Of a stretch of DNA of 64,000 nucleotides, positions 10,618 to 23,000 are shown in pieces. The position numbers were made by a program, and so were the translations under genes. Within the stretch, counting starts at the first letter, position 1, and each line of letters opens with the position of its first letter. Source of the DNA: Atkinsonella hypoxylon (Eukaryota; Ascomycota; Sordariomycetes; Hypocreales; Clavicipitaceae); assembly GCA_000729835.1 (NCBI GenBank), contig JFHB01000163.1, positions 1 to 64,000 of the forward strand, read 5' to 3'. The notes below the pieces were generated by a model. That model ran no database searches and was not told the DNA's origin. It worked only from the letters and a program-made list of their open reading frames with translations.

Positions 10618-13369
10618 ATAGCTAGTACTTTAGTAGATTTAGAACAAGCTATTATCCTTATAATTATAAGAGATAGTTGCTAATCTAGACCTTAAGCTGC
10701 TATAAGCTGGCATAAGTCCCCTGTAGATGCCTATAACGTTCTAGTTAGGCAATATTCGCAGAGTGCTAAAATACAACGTGGTACACTATATGCTAGTTAT
10801 TACAACTTATCGTTTTCAAACTATAAGGGATCTTTAGAGGCCTTTAATGCTAAATTTAATAATTTACTAGCTAGATTACAGCTCTGTAGTGTAGCTATTA
10901 ATTCTATCGACTAGGTAAATCATTATATTGATACTTTAAAGAAGACCTTCCCTAGCTGGGCTAAAAGGCAACAATATTCTATTAGAGCTGCTAGAGCACA
11001 AGGTCTATCTGTAAAAATGCTGAATTTACAGTTCCTTATAGCTAATTTATTAGAAGAACAAAGAGATAAAAGCTCCTCTATATCTAAAGCTCTTAGTTAT
11101 AAGGCTTCTAATAGTTCTAATAATAATAAGGCTAATTAAGGAAAGAATCCTCCCAATTAGAAGAAGAATTCTAACGATTCTAATTCTAATAATTCTAATG
11201 CCTCTAAAGATACAGACAAAGCTTCTAAGAATAAGAAGAAGTGGAAGGGCTGAAGAAGAAGTAACAAAAACTCTAGGAATAAGGATAGAGAAGCTGCTTT
11301 TGCTATAGGTTGCTATAACCTATCTACTAGCAACCAGGATACTATAGATTCCGATAGTGAATCTAGCAGTTCTAGTAGTAATAATTCTTACGATTTAGAT
11401 ACAGAATCTACTACTAGTGATACTAGTACTACTAGTAATAATACCCCTTCTTTTAACTATTCCAATAGAATAATTAAAAACTCCTTACTATACAATACAG
11501 GTTCTACCTGTTATATAGTTAACAATAAGGCATTTTTTAGGACTTTTAAGCCTATAAAAAAGGGTAAAACCGCGCCTATTGCTACTAGAGGAGGTTCTAT
11601 TTATCCTAAAGGACAGGGAACTGCTGTATTCTAGGTACTAGTTAGTATAAATCCAGCTAAATACAGGCCTTTAGCTCTAAAGGATGCTCTATATTGCCTA
11701 GGTTTAGATACTAACCTAATTAGTGGTTTAAAGCACTATTTAATAGGGGGCACTCTCCTTAGAAATTAGCTATTTTTAGCTAATAGAAGCTGCTGTAAGC
11801 TTCTAAATCCCAAAAAGTATAGTTTCTTCTTATAGCTTAAGGGGCAAGAGACCCCTAGAGTGTGTAAAAACCACGCTAATCTCTCTTATATAGGATTTCT
11901 AGCTAGTAATAGTTATAATAGCGGTTATAACGCTAGTTATTCTATAGAGGTTTAAATCCCTTAACAGCCTAGTTTTAATCCTAAGGAATATAGCCGAATC
12001 GAGGAATTATCTAATTTTAAAGAAGAAGATAATACCAATAACGATGCTATAGAGCCATTAGCCCTAGTTCCTAAACAGGCTCCTAGTTAGATTCCTTCTA
12101 ATAATAGGGATTTAGAAGGTCTAAATCCTAAGTTGCTGGATATTAGAGGAAGTAGCTGTCTAGATCCCGTAAACGAGGCCTGTAGTTCTTAAGAGATCTA
12201 GCAAGATAGGGAGCAACAGGAAGCTAGCTCTAATAATAATTCTAGTAGTAATTCTTCTATTACTGCTTCTTCTTCCTATAAGAAGCTTCTAGAATTAGCT
12301 GCTACTTAGCACGTTAGATTAGGGCATATAGGACTCCCTTTACTAAAGAAGACTGCTTCTATTACTAAAGGTATTCCTAATTTTGCAAAAATTAAGGAAA
12401 AGGATTTTAACTGCCTAGCTTGCAATTAAGCTAAAGCTGTTAAAAGACCTAGTAAGCGTGCTATTCCTAACCCCCCTAGATATTTAGATATTATAGAGGG
12501 AGATACCGTTAAAATAGAGCCTATACTGCACAACAAAAGGCCTTTAGTTCTTTTTCTAATTAATAGAAAATTACAGTATAAGTAGTCTTTTAATCTAGCT
12601 AATAAAGAGGGTTCTACTCTTTATAGCTGTATTAAAGGCTTCTTTAAGGAATTAAAGAACTAGTATAACTGCTACCCTAAACACCTTTATTTTGATAGTA
12701 GTATAGAAATTAATACTAGGTTGTAAGCTTAGCTATCTTCTAAGGGTATTTACTTTAGCACCTCTTGCCCCTATATTTACGAACAGAATAGGCTAATAGA
12801 GAGAGCTATAAGGGTACTTCTAGACTAGTTGTATGCTACCCTACAGTGGTTACAATTACCTCTATATCTATAGTCTTACATCCTTCCTACTATAGTGGAT
12901 TTAGTTAATACTACTGCGAATAGTACTAAACTACTAAGTCCTAAACAGCTATATCTAGCTGATTTAGAGCCTTCTAAGACCTATAAGCCTAATTTTACTA
13001 AAATAAGGGCTATAGGCTCCTATTGCGAAGTTCTAATTCCTTTAGAACAAAGATCTAGGTTGCAGAAGCTAGCTAAAAGAACTATTCCTAGTAGACTTTT
13101 AGCTACACTAGGTTCTAATGTATATCTAATATATATCCTCTCTAAACGAGCTATTATAAAGACTAGCTTCGTTAAAATTATAGAAGGAATAGGTCCTATT
13201 TCATAGGGCATCCCTAAGGTTCCTATTGGTTCTATAGTGGATAATCCTTTAGAGGGAGAAATCGATGACTAGCAGCAATTAGTGGATAATTATACTCCTA
13301 AGTATCCTTATCCTAGTCATCTAGATGTACTAAATCATCCACTAGAACCTGTAGATCAAGCTCTTCTAC
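10618..13369 (+). mobile_element. internal copia fragment C5, flanked by two gypsy LTRs
   Basis: 2,752 bases of plus-strand copia internal sequence, collinear with about 47214-49970 of C4. It has no LTR of its own: its left end meets the 3' LTR of G1 and its right end the 5' LTR of G2. The simplest reading is an older copia that received two separate gypsy insertions about 2.75 kb apart, its outer parts lying beyond them. A product of recombination between gypsy copies is the alternative. Confidence 0.9.
10618..13369 (+). pseudogene. copia gag-pol pseudogene fragment of C5 (gag end, protease, integrase, linker)
   Basis: Starts inside gag, passes through a Ser/Asn/Lys-rich tract (about 11100-11280) and then a protease site near 11490 that reads Asn-Thr-Gly-Ser-Thr, with Asp changed to Asn. 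The integrase is the best preserved of the window: the zinc-binding HVRLGHIG near 12310 keeps both His, a Cys-Leu-Ala-Cys pair lies near 12412, and the core keeps Asp (near 12500), Asp (near 12693, FDSS) and Glu (near 12799). A 103-codon open stretch at 12895-13206 covers the integrase C-terminal part. Stops still interrupt the frame, mostly TAG at expected Trp or Gln. RT and RNase H are absent because G2 begins at 13370. Confidence 0.88.
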
Positions 13370-13692
13370 TGTTATGGACTCGAGCCTTAGGCTTAGGTCT
13401 TTCAGTAGAGGGAGGACAGTAGGAGAGAGATAGAGATCTATATAGGTAAAGGGATAGAAGCAAGCTATATTTGTCTAGAGGTTAGCTAGACTTTACTAGG
13501 CCCTAGAGAGAGAACCTTAGCTATAGAGTATATACTAAAAGGGGCTTCTAAGGGAATAGACCTACCCTTAAATATATAGTATAGAGGTATAAAGAGGCTT
13601 CTAGTTCCTTCTCTCTTCCTTCTTTTCTCTCTATAATTATAGTTCTTATTATAAACACTAGTTAGCAGCAGCTACTAGGTTAGTTTATTATA
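13370..13692 (+). repeat. gypsy 5' LTR of G2
   Basis: 323-base LTR beginning TGTTATGGACTCGAG and ending TATTATA (mutated CATTACA). It matches the 3' LTR of G1 throughout. The outer, left end carries CpG and CpA sites that the G1 copy has lost. No clear primer site can be read in the mutated sequence just after 13692. Confidence 0.92.
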
Positions 13693-16600
13693 TACTATAA
13701 TTATTCTATAGATAGAATACTAGTAAGAATAATATTGTTTAGTTATAGTAATAAGGGCCTAGCTAGCTAGCTTAAGTACTCTTTTAACCTCTATAAAGAG
13801 GTAGAGGAAAATACAGTAGAAATTAGCTAAAAAGCAGTAGAAATTATAGTACTTTATAAATTAGTTAAGAGCTAATCTCTATAGATAAAGGAACTATAAC
13901 GCTTTATAATAGACTATATATAGAAAGAGAAGTAGCTTTAAGCTGTAATAAGCTAGCAGCTAGAGGAACCTAAATAGAAGCCCCTACCTATAGTAAACCC
14001 TTATAATAGAAATAAATAGAGCTTTTAGGCCTAGTAAATAGCAATTACCTAAAAGCTTTAGGCTAATAGCCCCTTTATAAGTATAATATAGAACTAGTAG
14101 TACTATTTATACTAAAGCTTATTACCTAAGGTTTAGTAAAGAGTAGCTGCCTATTATAAGGTAGATAAAGTAAAGAAATACAATATATAGAGGTTCCTTA
14201 ATTACTTAAAATTAGTCTTTATAGATTCTTATTAGTAGAACTAAGCCTTAATTAAGCTTAATTAGCTTTAATAGAGTAATAATAAGTAGTTTATAGAATT
14301 CTATATTTATTTTAAGGAGAAAATTATACTAGTAAAAGAGGCTAACTAGAATAATAGCGTAAAGTTAGCTAAGTTATAAATAGCGCTTAATAAGGAAATA
14401 AGGGATTATAGTGTAAAAAGAGATATTCTCTATTATAACTACCTTTAGGCAGTAAAGCGCTACTACAGTATTACGCTAAACCTTAAGTTATATTACATTA
14501 AGGAATAACACTAGCTAAAATATAGCTTTAGCTCTAAAGAGCCTTAAGATAGCAATATTAAAATAACTAAGGTTAACGCTATAAGAACCTAATAAAGATA
14601 AAAAAAGAGTATAAAGAAATTTAGAGTAAAATAACTAAATAAGAATACTTTATAAGTAAAGTAGGTATTTAAGGCTAAACTTAAAAAACGCTGCTAAAAG
14701 AGGTAATACCTTTAGTATAAGTTGTTTTAACACTATATTTAAGGATGTAAATAGTAACTAGTAGAATATAAGCTAAAGTTAACTAATATATAAGCAGCAG
14801 CAATAGATAATATATAGAAAAAGAACTTTAATAAATTAAAAAAAGGCTTACCCTTAGCCTTAAGCTTAGTATAGAGGTAAAAGTAATATAAATAATATAA
14901 TAACTCTTACTTAATAAATAGCTAGAAGAAGAATATAGAGAGATAACTAAGAAAATAGATATATTACTGTTTCTTATCTCTATACTCTTTAACTAACTAT
15001 TGTTCTATAATATATAGATAAATAGTAAGTATAACTGCTTTACTATAATAAGTAAGAGTTTAGTGTAATACTTTAGCCTAAAGTAGATTCTATTGCTATA
15101 TAAGAGAATAGTATAAACAGTAGTAAAGGTTAAACAGTAGTTCTATAATAGCTACTAAAGAAGCGCCTTAATTGCTTCTTTAGTTTACTTATAGGTAGAT
15201 ATTAACAGTTAGGTCTTTCTAGTAGTAGCTTATATAATTTTAGGCTTAACCTAAGATTGTATCTTTAGGAGCCTATAGTTAGCCTATAATAGAATTATCC
15301 TTAATACTACTAGCTAGAGCCTATTAGTAGATAAGACTAAAGGCCTTATAATTTAAGCAGTAGAAGCTTAAGGCGTTAAGAACCTAATAAAACTAGTGTT
15401 AATAGTAGTTTATAGTGCTCTAATAAAATAGAGTAAGAGCTAGGAGGTTGCTATATATTTTATTGCTATAAGCCTTTAGGAAATTACCTCTATATTATTA
15501 TTATAAATATCTTTAAAAGGCTTTAATCTACTAATACTACTACTTAAATTAAAGAACTTTTATAATCTTTTTAAAGAAGAGAAAGCCTAAGGCCTTCTAC
15601 TATATAAAAAGGGGCTAAATTACTATATTAGGCTAAGATAGCAGCTAAATAGCTCCTTACTATTACTGCTGTAAGCTCTACTGTATAATATACTATAGAA
15701 CTATTTATTAGAAATTAAGAGGTAAATAATAAACCTAATAGATAAAGAATAGATTTAAGCTAGCTTCTTTTTAGCAGTAGTACCTATTCTTTTAGCTAAA
15801 AAGCTAAGTAGAGAATAGTAATTCTATATTAATTATTAAGCCCTTAATAAGATTATAGAATAAAACTATTACTTATTCCCCTTAATAAAGAAGACACTTA
15901 AGTTATTATTAAAGGTGCATTAGTTTACTAAACTAAATGTATAGTTAGCTTTCTATAGAATCTAGATAGTAGATAGTAAGAAGCACCTTATAGCGTTTTA
16001 CACTTAGTTTAGCCTCTTTAAATAGCTAGTTTACCCCTTTAGGTTAATAGAGGCTCTAGCTATATTTTAATAATATATTAATAGTGTACTAGAAAAGGCC
16101 CTTAAAGATTATATAACTACTTATCTAAATAATATCCTTATTTACACTAGAGGTTCTAGAAAAGACTATATATATAAGGTATAGAGAATTCTAGAAAAGT
16201 TATAGTTAGTAGAGCTGCACTTAGATCTTAAGAAATACTGCTTTACTATAACTAAAGTTAAATACCTTAGCTTTATAGTTATAGTAAGAAGGGAGATATA
16301 CCTAGATCTAGAGAAAATTATAGCTATTTAGAAGTAGTAAGCTTCTACTAAGTTATAAGAGGTATAAAGCTTCCTTAGATTTATAAACTTTTACTGTAAC
16401 TTTATATTAAATTTCTTAGATATTATAGAGCCCTTAGTTAGCTTAATAAAGAAAAGAGTTCTATTTTAGTAAATAGAGAAATATAAAAGGTTATTTATAA
16501 AGCTTAAGGAGGCTTTTACTTTATACTTAATCTTAGCCTAGTAGAACCTTAAGAAGAATATAGTAGTAAAGGCTAATTACTTAGAAGAGGCCCTTAGTAG

Positions 16601-18700
16601 CTGTTTATTTTAATATAATAAAGCTAGTATACTACAGCCTATAGTATACTATTTAGCTAGGTTATCTCTAGCTTAATATAACTATACTATTTATAATAAG
16701 GAGCTTTTAGTAATAATATTTTGCCTTAAAGCCTAAGTAGTAAAGTTATAAAGAGTAGTGTACCTCTTTATAATTCTTATAGACTATAAGAATCTAGAAT
16801 ACTTTATATTTCTATAAGAGATCTTTAAGTATTAAGCTAAGTAGGTAAAGCTTCTCTCCCTCTTTAACTACTACCTATAATACTGCTTAGGGCTATAGGT
16901 AGAGCAACTAAATGCATTATTATAATAAGAGCAGGATTAAGATAGAGTAACGCTATAGATAGGCTAGATTCTCTAGCCTCTCTCTATTAGCTGCCTTAGC
17001 GCTCTCTATAGAGATAAAGAGAAGAAGGAGGTTATAAAGAATATTAAAGTAGAAATAGCTAGTAAAGTAACACTAGAAAGTTAACTAGCTATAGCTTTAT
17101 AGGTACTAGCTAGAATAACGCTATTTCTAGATAAACACTTATAGAGCCTATAGAACTAAGAAGTATAAGAAGACCTAGTATACCTAATAAGGTTAAATAT
17201 AGTTTAAAAGAGAGAGAGAAGGTTTCTATTAAAAGTAAAGATATAAAAATAAATTGTAAACTATACCCTTAATATATAAAGAGCGTTAGTTTACTAAAGC
17301 TGCCTTTAGGTCCTTAAGTATAAGCTATTAACTACTATATTAATATATAGAATATATAAGTTGCTAATATTAGGCTACCTAGGATAAAATACTACATTCT
17401 AGGCATTAATATATAACTATTACTAGAATAGGCTGTTCTAAGATGTTACTTAGTATATTTAAAACTACTACTATTATAGCAGCTAAAAGAGTAAAAGGTT
17501 ATAGTAAGGCCTCTTATAACCTATTCTAGCGCTAAATAGGTATTAGTTATAGATCTCTATAGATTTTATAATAGATTTACTAGCGCTAAACTAGGCTATA
17601 CTCTCTTACTTAATAGTTATTACTAACTAACTTTTAAAGTATATATAGTTAGAGGCAATAATCTCTATAGAGGTAGAGGAATATACTTAGTAGTTTAAGT
17701 ATTATTAGTAGTAGTTTTATAGGTTTCTAAAATAAATTATCTTTAACTATAGTTTAAATTAGTTAAGCACCTTTTAGACTACTCTCTATTGCCTTATTAA
17801 AATTAAATAATTACTATTTATATTCTATTACCTATAGATAAACAGTAGAATAGAGAGAGTTAATTAGAAAGTATAAGTAATTCTATAGGTTATAGTTGCC
17901 TTTTTACAGTTTAACTAGCCTAAATATCTCTCTATATATTAGCTAGCTATTAATAATAGAAATTCCTTAGTAACTAGTATAAGTTTAAACTAAGCAATAT
18001 ATAGATATAATATAGACCTTATCTAAAAGCTTATAGATAAAGAGAAGTTCTAAGTCTTATAAAAGGGGTAAGCTTTAGCGTTCTTTAAATAGCTATAGAA
18101 AAGTATAAATAGTGCTTAAGCTATAATTAACTTTACTTAGTAAAGGCAGTAAAAGTAGTTAAATAGAAGCTATAAGCTAGTAAAATAGTATAAAGTAGAG
18201 AACTTAGTTAAACTAATACTTTATTATATTAAAATAAACTACTTAAGTTAAAAGCTTAATTAAGCTATAGTAAAGTATATAGTTAAAAATATACTAATAC
18301 CTTTAACTATAAAGTTAGATATTCTACTAGAAATTTACTTAGTCTTCTATATTAATCTTATTAAGTAAGTAGTAATAAACCCTTTACCTTTCTAGTAATT
18401 AGTAAACTTAAGGCTTAATCTTAAGCTAACTATAATAAATACTAATCTATTCTTTAAGGAGTATAGAGTAAAGGAAATTCTAGCTACTAAAAACGCCTTA
18501 AGCTAAAGGAAACACTATTAGGTGCTTATTAAGTAAGTAGAATTTATTTAATCTATATAGAAACTACTAAAGAACTTTCTTAATATAGAGGCACTAGATT
18601 AATTTAAGTTATAGTAAAAAGATACTTAATTTAATAATAAGCTTAGTAAAGATATAGTAAAATTTTATATAGACTTTAATAATAACTTAGTAATCTCTAA
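13693..18700 (+). pseudogene. gypsy gag-pol pseudogene of G2
   Basis: Degraded gag-pol of the chromovirus. Gag fills roughly 13800-14900; a Cys-rich stretch near 14690-14760 may be the remnant of a zinc knuckle but is not certain. RT is seen from about 15830 (a stretch like RxLNxxT..NRYPLPLI) to the catalytic box at 16122-16133, which reads Tyr-Leu-Asn-Asn where YLDD is expected, followed by ILIYT. RNase H is at about 16340-16950, integrase at 17150-18420, and the chromodomain at about 18460-18640, in step with G1. Dozens of TAG/TAA codons and the loss of both catalytic Asp make it inactive. Boundaries are approximate. Confidence 0.85.
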
Positions 18701-19201
18701 CTAAAAATAAAGGAAAATAAACTCTCTTTTATAAAGGCCTATATAATTATTATAAAAAAAAAAAAAAAAAAGAAATTTCTTATTAAGTAGTAAAGAGGCA
18801 GTAGTACTTATAGCGTAAAGGTATAACTACCTAAAAGGCACCTTATTGCTCTCTAGGCAGTTATAGAACAGAAGCTAAAGGAGCTATATAGTGCCTCTAG
18901 AGTAATATAGAAGCTAGAGCTAGAATAGTAGCGCTAGTAGAAGGTGTAAGGACTAGAGTAGGTAAAGATATAACTAGTGCTCTAGATTAAGGCTTTACTC
19001 TAGTAGGTATAGGTAAGAATATAATGTCTTAAACAGCTTAGCGCTTTAGGCGTAAAGGTATAGTTCTTAAAAGAGAGAAAATAAAGAGAGAGAAGGTAAA
19101 GAGAGTAATAGGCTAAGTTAAAGTTATATACTTTAGGAATATAAACAGCAATTAGCGCTATAAGTAGTTTAAGCTTTTAAGCTCTACCTAAAGGTAGGTA
19201 T
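18701..19201 (+). other. start of the G2 tail, truncated
   Basis: Non-coding 3' tail of G2, parallel to 7881-8359 of G1, with an A-run at about 18753-18772. It ends with CTACCTAAAGGTAGGTAT, directly followed by the copia LTR of C2. No gene seen. Confidence 0.7.
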
Positions 19202-19894
19202 TATTGAAAATAATAGGGATTACAGGACTAGATATCTAAGAGGGTAGTGGTCTCTTAGATTTAGCACCTGTAATTGCTCCTAGCAATTATCACGTAGTAG
19301 AAGCAGCAGCGGCCTAAATCAAGCTGTAGTGTATAGTATAGATCACGTAGAAGCAACAGATAACTGTAATAGTAGTATCTTTATATTAAGAGCGCTGTAA
19401 CGAACAGTAAGGGTAGGATCTTGAATCTTTCCAGTCCCTTATAGACCCTTTAACTATATTGGCGGGCTATAGTCGCTAGAAGGGGCTTGTAGGCTACTTT
19501 ATAATTTCCGCAAAAAGATTTACTATATAAAAACAAAAAAATCGACTTACGGCTATATAAACGAGAAACCTACGTACATAATTTAACAAATTCCACTAAT
19601 AGCAAACAACTCTTATAAGCAACTCTATCTAACAATTATACCATTAGATAGCCCTAATTCTTAGCTTTTGAATGATATACTTCTTAAATTTCTACTATTA
19701 CTAGTTGTGGAGAAAAACGCTATTAAAGCTAACTATAGGTTAGGCAACTTTACCTTAGTTAAATCTAGATGTTTTGCATCTAGTAACAGCAATATCTCTA
19801 CCAAAAATTAACGTAACAAGACCTAATAAGGGTCACGTAATAGAGCAACTAGTAGGCATAAAAATAGGCTATATAGGGTAGCTTATTTTTAACA
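19202..19894 (-). repeat. copia 3' LTR of C2
   Basis: 693-base LTR, the 3' one since the element reads on the minus strand. It holds the three conserved hairpins. Next to its inner end (19895-19905, CTCCCTCTAGAAA) is the complement of the polypurine tract. Confidence 0.93.
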
Positions 19895-20054
19895 CTCCCT
19901 CTAGAAATGTGAGAAGTAACCAGTTCTATAAGCAACTTAGCTCCTTTAAAGGATATCTAAGTTAGAATTAACTAACGAAATACAGTACTAATAATAGAAC
20001 TAAATAATATAACTAATAACATAACTAATTCCAGCAATTCTAGGGTAGTTATAG

Positions 20055-23000
20055 TTGAATATAACTAGTTATTGTTGATTGTTTTTGTTGTTTTCGATTT
20101 TTAACTGTTTTTCGTTGCTTTTTGATTTTTTAAGTGTTTTTGTTGCTTTTATAAGCTAACTAGAAAGCTCTAGTAACTTAATGAATTGTTAATGCTTTTA
20201 AATAGCAAGAGGCTTAGTTAGGCTATCTGCTGGCATCTAATTCGTATTAATATAACTAACCTTAGCTATACCTTTACGAATCTTTTCCCTAATGTAGTTA
20301 AACTTTAAAAGGGTGTACTTAGTCCTACTATACAACGTTAGGTTGTAAGCAGTAACTATAGCGCCTTAATTATTACACCTAATAGGAATAGGAGGGGTTA
20401 AAGGCAGCTTTATCTCCTTAAAAAGGCTGTAGAGCCACTTTAATTCCCTAATAGCTTTAGATAATACATTAGATTCTACTTCTAAAGTGGAAAGAGCAAT
20501 AGTACTAGCTTTCTTCGATTTCCAGCTAATAGGTCCACTAGCTAGCTTATATAGATAAGCATAGGTTGATTTAGAAGAGACTTTATTACCAGCAAAATCG
20601 CTATCGCAATAACTAAGGAGGGTCTTAAGTACTTCTTTAGAGCTAGAAGCTTTAGAAGAAGACCCTAGTAGTATAGAATGCTTATAAATAATAGTAAAGC
20701 TTCTAGTACTATTTAAGTACCTTAGGAGGTGCTTAGAGGCGTTTAGGTGCTCTATATAGGGCTTAGCTAGGAAGGTTAATAGCTACTAAACAGAAAAAGC
20801 AATATTAGCCCTAGTTAGCAACATTAGGTACATTATAGTGCCTATTATGCTCTAATAAAGCTTATAATCGGATTTTAAGAGGAGTTTTGTAACTAGTTGC
20901 TTTAGAATTCCTAGCTGTATAGGGATAGAAGCTGGCTTAGCATCTAGCATTTTAAATCTTTCTAGGGCTTTAAGGATGTATTAAGATTAATAGATTTTAA
21001 TAGATCTTTTAGACCTATTACAAGTGATTTAAACGCCTAGGAAGAATTCTGCTGGTCCTCTATCTTCTATTAGATAAGCTTGATTTAGCAGCTTTTTAAG
21101 CTTATTAATGTATTATAAATTAGGCCCAATTAGAAGACAGTTATCTACATAAGTAGCAATATATGTAGATGTAGCTGGGTTATAAAAGACTGCTAGGTCT
21201 AATATAAGAGGTTTAAATCTATGCTTTTGAAGTAATTCTGTTAGAATTTGCTGCTATTCTCTAGGACTTTACTTTAGACTATAGAGGGATTTTTCTAGCT
21301 TAATTACTTGCTCTTTAGAGGGCTTGTAATTACAGCTTTTTAGTAGCTTAGCTACTAATAGCGTTGCTTCTGCAAATTCAACGAATCTATCTAGGATTTC
21401 TATGTAATTAGCTTCCTTTAGCTTGCTATTTAAAAACGCTCCTATAAAGTCAATTTGCTTAACTTCCTAGTTATTAAAAGCTGCAAGGGCTAATAATATA
21501 CACCAGCTAGGAGGAATACTAGTTGCAGCAAAGGTCTCTAGATAGTCTTGACCTTCTATTTGTATAAATCCCTTAGCAACAAGGCAGGCCTTATATTTAA
21601 TAGGATTATTTTCTTTATCCTTTTTAAGCCTGTAAATAAGCCTATTCTTTAGAACTATTTAGCCCTTAGGTACTTAGTCTTTCCCTATAAATTTAAAGGT
21701 TCTAGCAGCTAATAGCTGCTTAAATTCGCTATAGGTAGCTTCTATCTAATGCTGCTTAGCAGAGCTTTTTAGGGCTTGCTTCTACGTGTTAGGAAGTTCA
21801 TCCTTATTACTATTAGAAGTAATAGCTGCTTTAGTCCTTGCCTTAAAGCATAGATCCTTAATTAAGGAAAATATATCTCTATCTAAATCTATAGCATCAG
21901 CATTAGCTTCAGCTTCTATAGTAGCTTCTATAGGTGTTTCTATAGGTATAGGGGCTTTAGGGGCCTCTATAGCTTCTATAGGGTTGCTTAGTAGAAGAGC
22001 TTAATCTATAGGTTCTAGTGGATAATTCAGCACATCTAGATAACTAGGATAAGGATACTTAGGAGTATAATTATCCACTAATTGCTAGTTATCAATTTCT
22101 CCCTCTAAAGGATTATTTACTATAGAACTAATAGGAACCTTAGGGATGCCCTATAAAATAGAACCTATTTCTTCTATAATTTTAACGAAGCTAGTCTTTA
22201 TAACAGCTTGTTTAGAGGGAATATATATTAGATATACATTAGAACCTAGCGTAGCTAAAAGTCTACTAGGAATAGTTCTTTTAGCTAGCTTCTGCAACCT
22301 AGATCGTTGTTCTAAAGGAATTAGAACTTCGCAATAGGAGCCTATAGCCCTTATTTTAGTAAAATCAGGCTTATAAGTCTTAGAAGGCTCTAAATCAGCT
22401 AGATATAGCTGTTTAGGACTTAGTAGTTTAGTACTATTCGCAGTAGTATTAACTAAATCCACTATAGCAGGAAGAATGTAAGACTATAGATATAGAGGTA
22501 ATTGTAACTACTGTAGGGTAGCACGCAAACAGTCTAGAAGTACCCTTATAGCTCTCTCTATTAGCCTATTCTGTTTATAAATATAGAGGCAAGAGGTGCT
22601 AAAGTAAATACCCTTTAAAGATAGCTAAGCTTGCAACCTAGTATTAATTTCTATACTACTATTAAAATAAAGGTGTTTAGGGTAGCAGTTATACTGGTTT
22701 TTTAATTCCTTAAAGAAGCCTTTAATACAGCTATAGAGAGTAGAACCCTCTTTATTAGCTAGATTAAAAGACCAATTATACCGTGATTTTCTATTAATTA
22801 GAAAAAGAACTAGAGGCCTCTTATTGTGCAGTATAGGCTCTATTTTAACAGTATCTCCCTCTATAATATCTAAACATCTAGGGGGATTAGGAATAGCATG
22901 CTTGCTAGGTCTTCTAACAGCTTTAGCTTAGTTGCAAGCTAGGCAGTTAAAATCCTTTTCCTTAATTTTTGTAAAATCAGGAATACCTTTAGTAATAGAA

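Larger units (their letters stand above)
13370..19201 (+). mobile_element. Ty3/gypsy chromovirus G2, 5' part, 3' end lost at C2
   Basis: Plus-strand gypsy element with 5' LTR, gag, protease, RT, RNase H, integrase and chromodomain. It stops at 19201, at the edge of copia C2, at a point matching about 8359 of G1. The missing 2.3 kb (rest of tail and 3' LTR) is not found on the other side of C2, where element Y begins. The left flank TCTAC (13365-13369) is copia C5. Confidence 0.92.
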
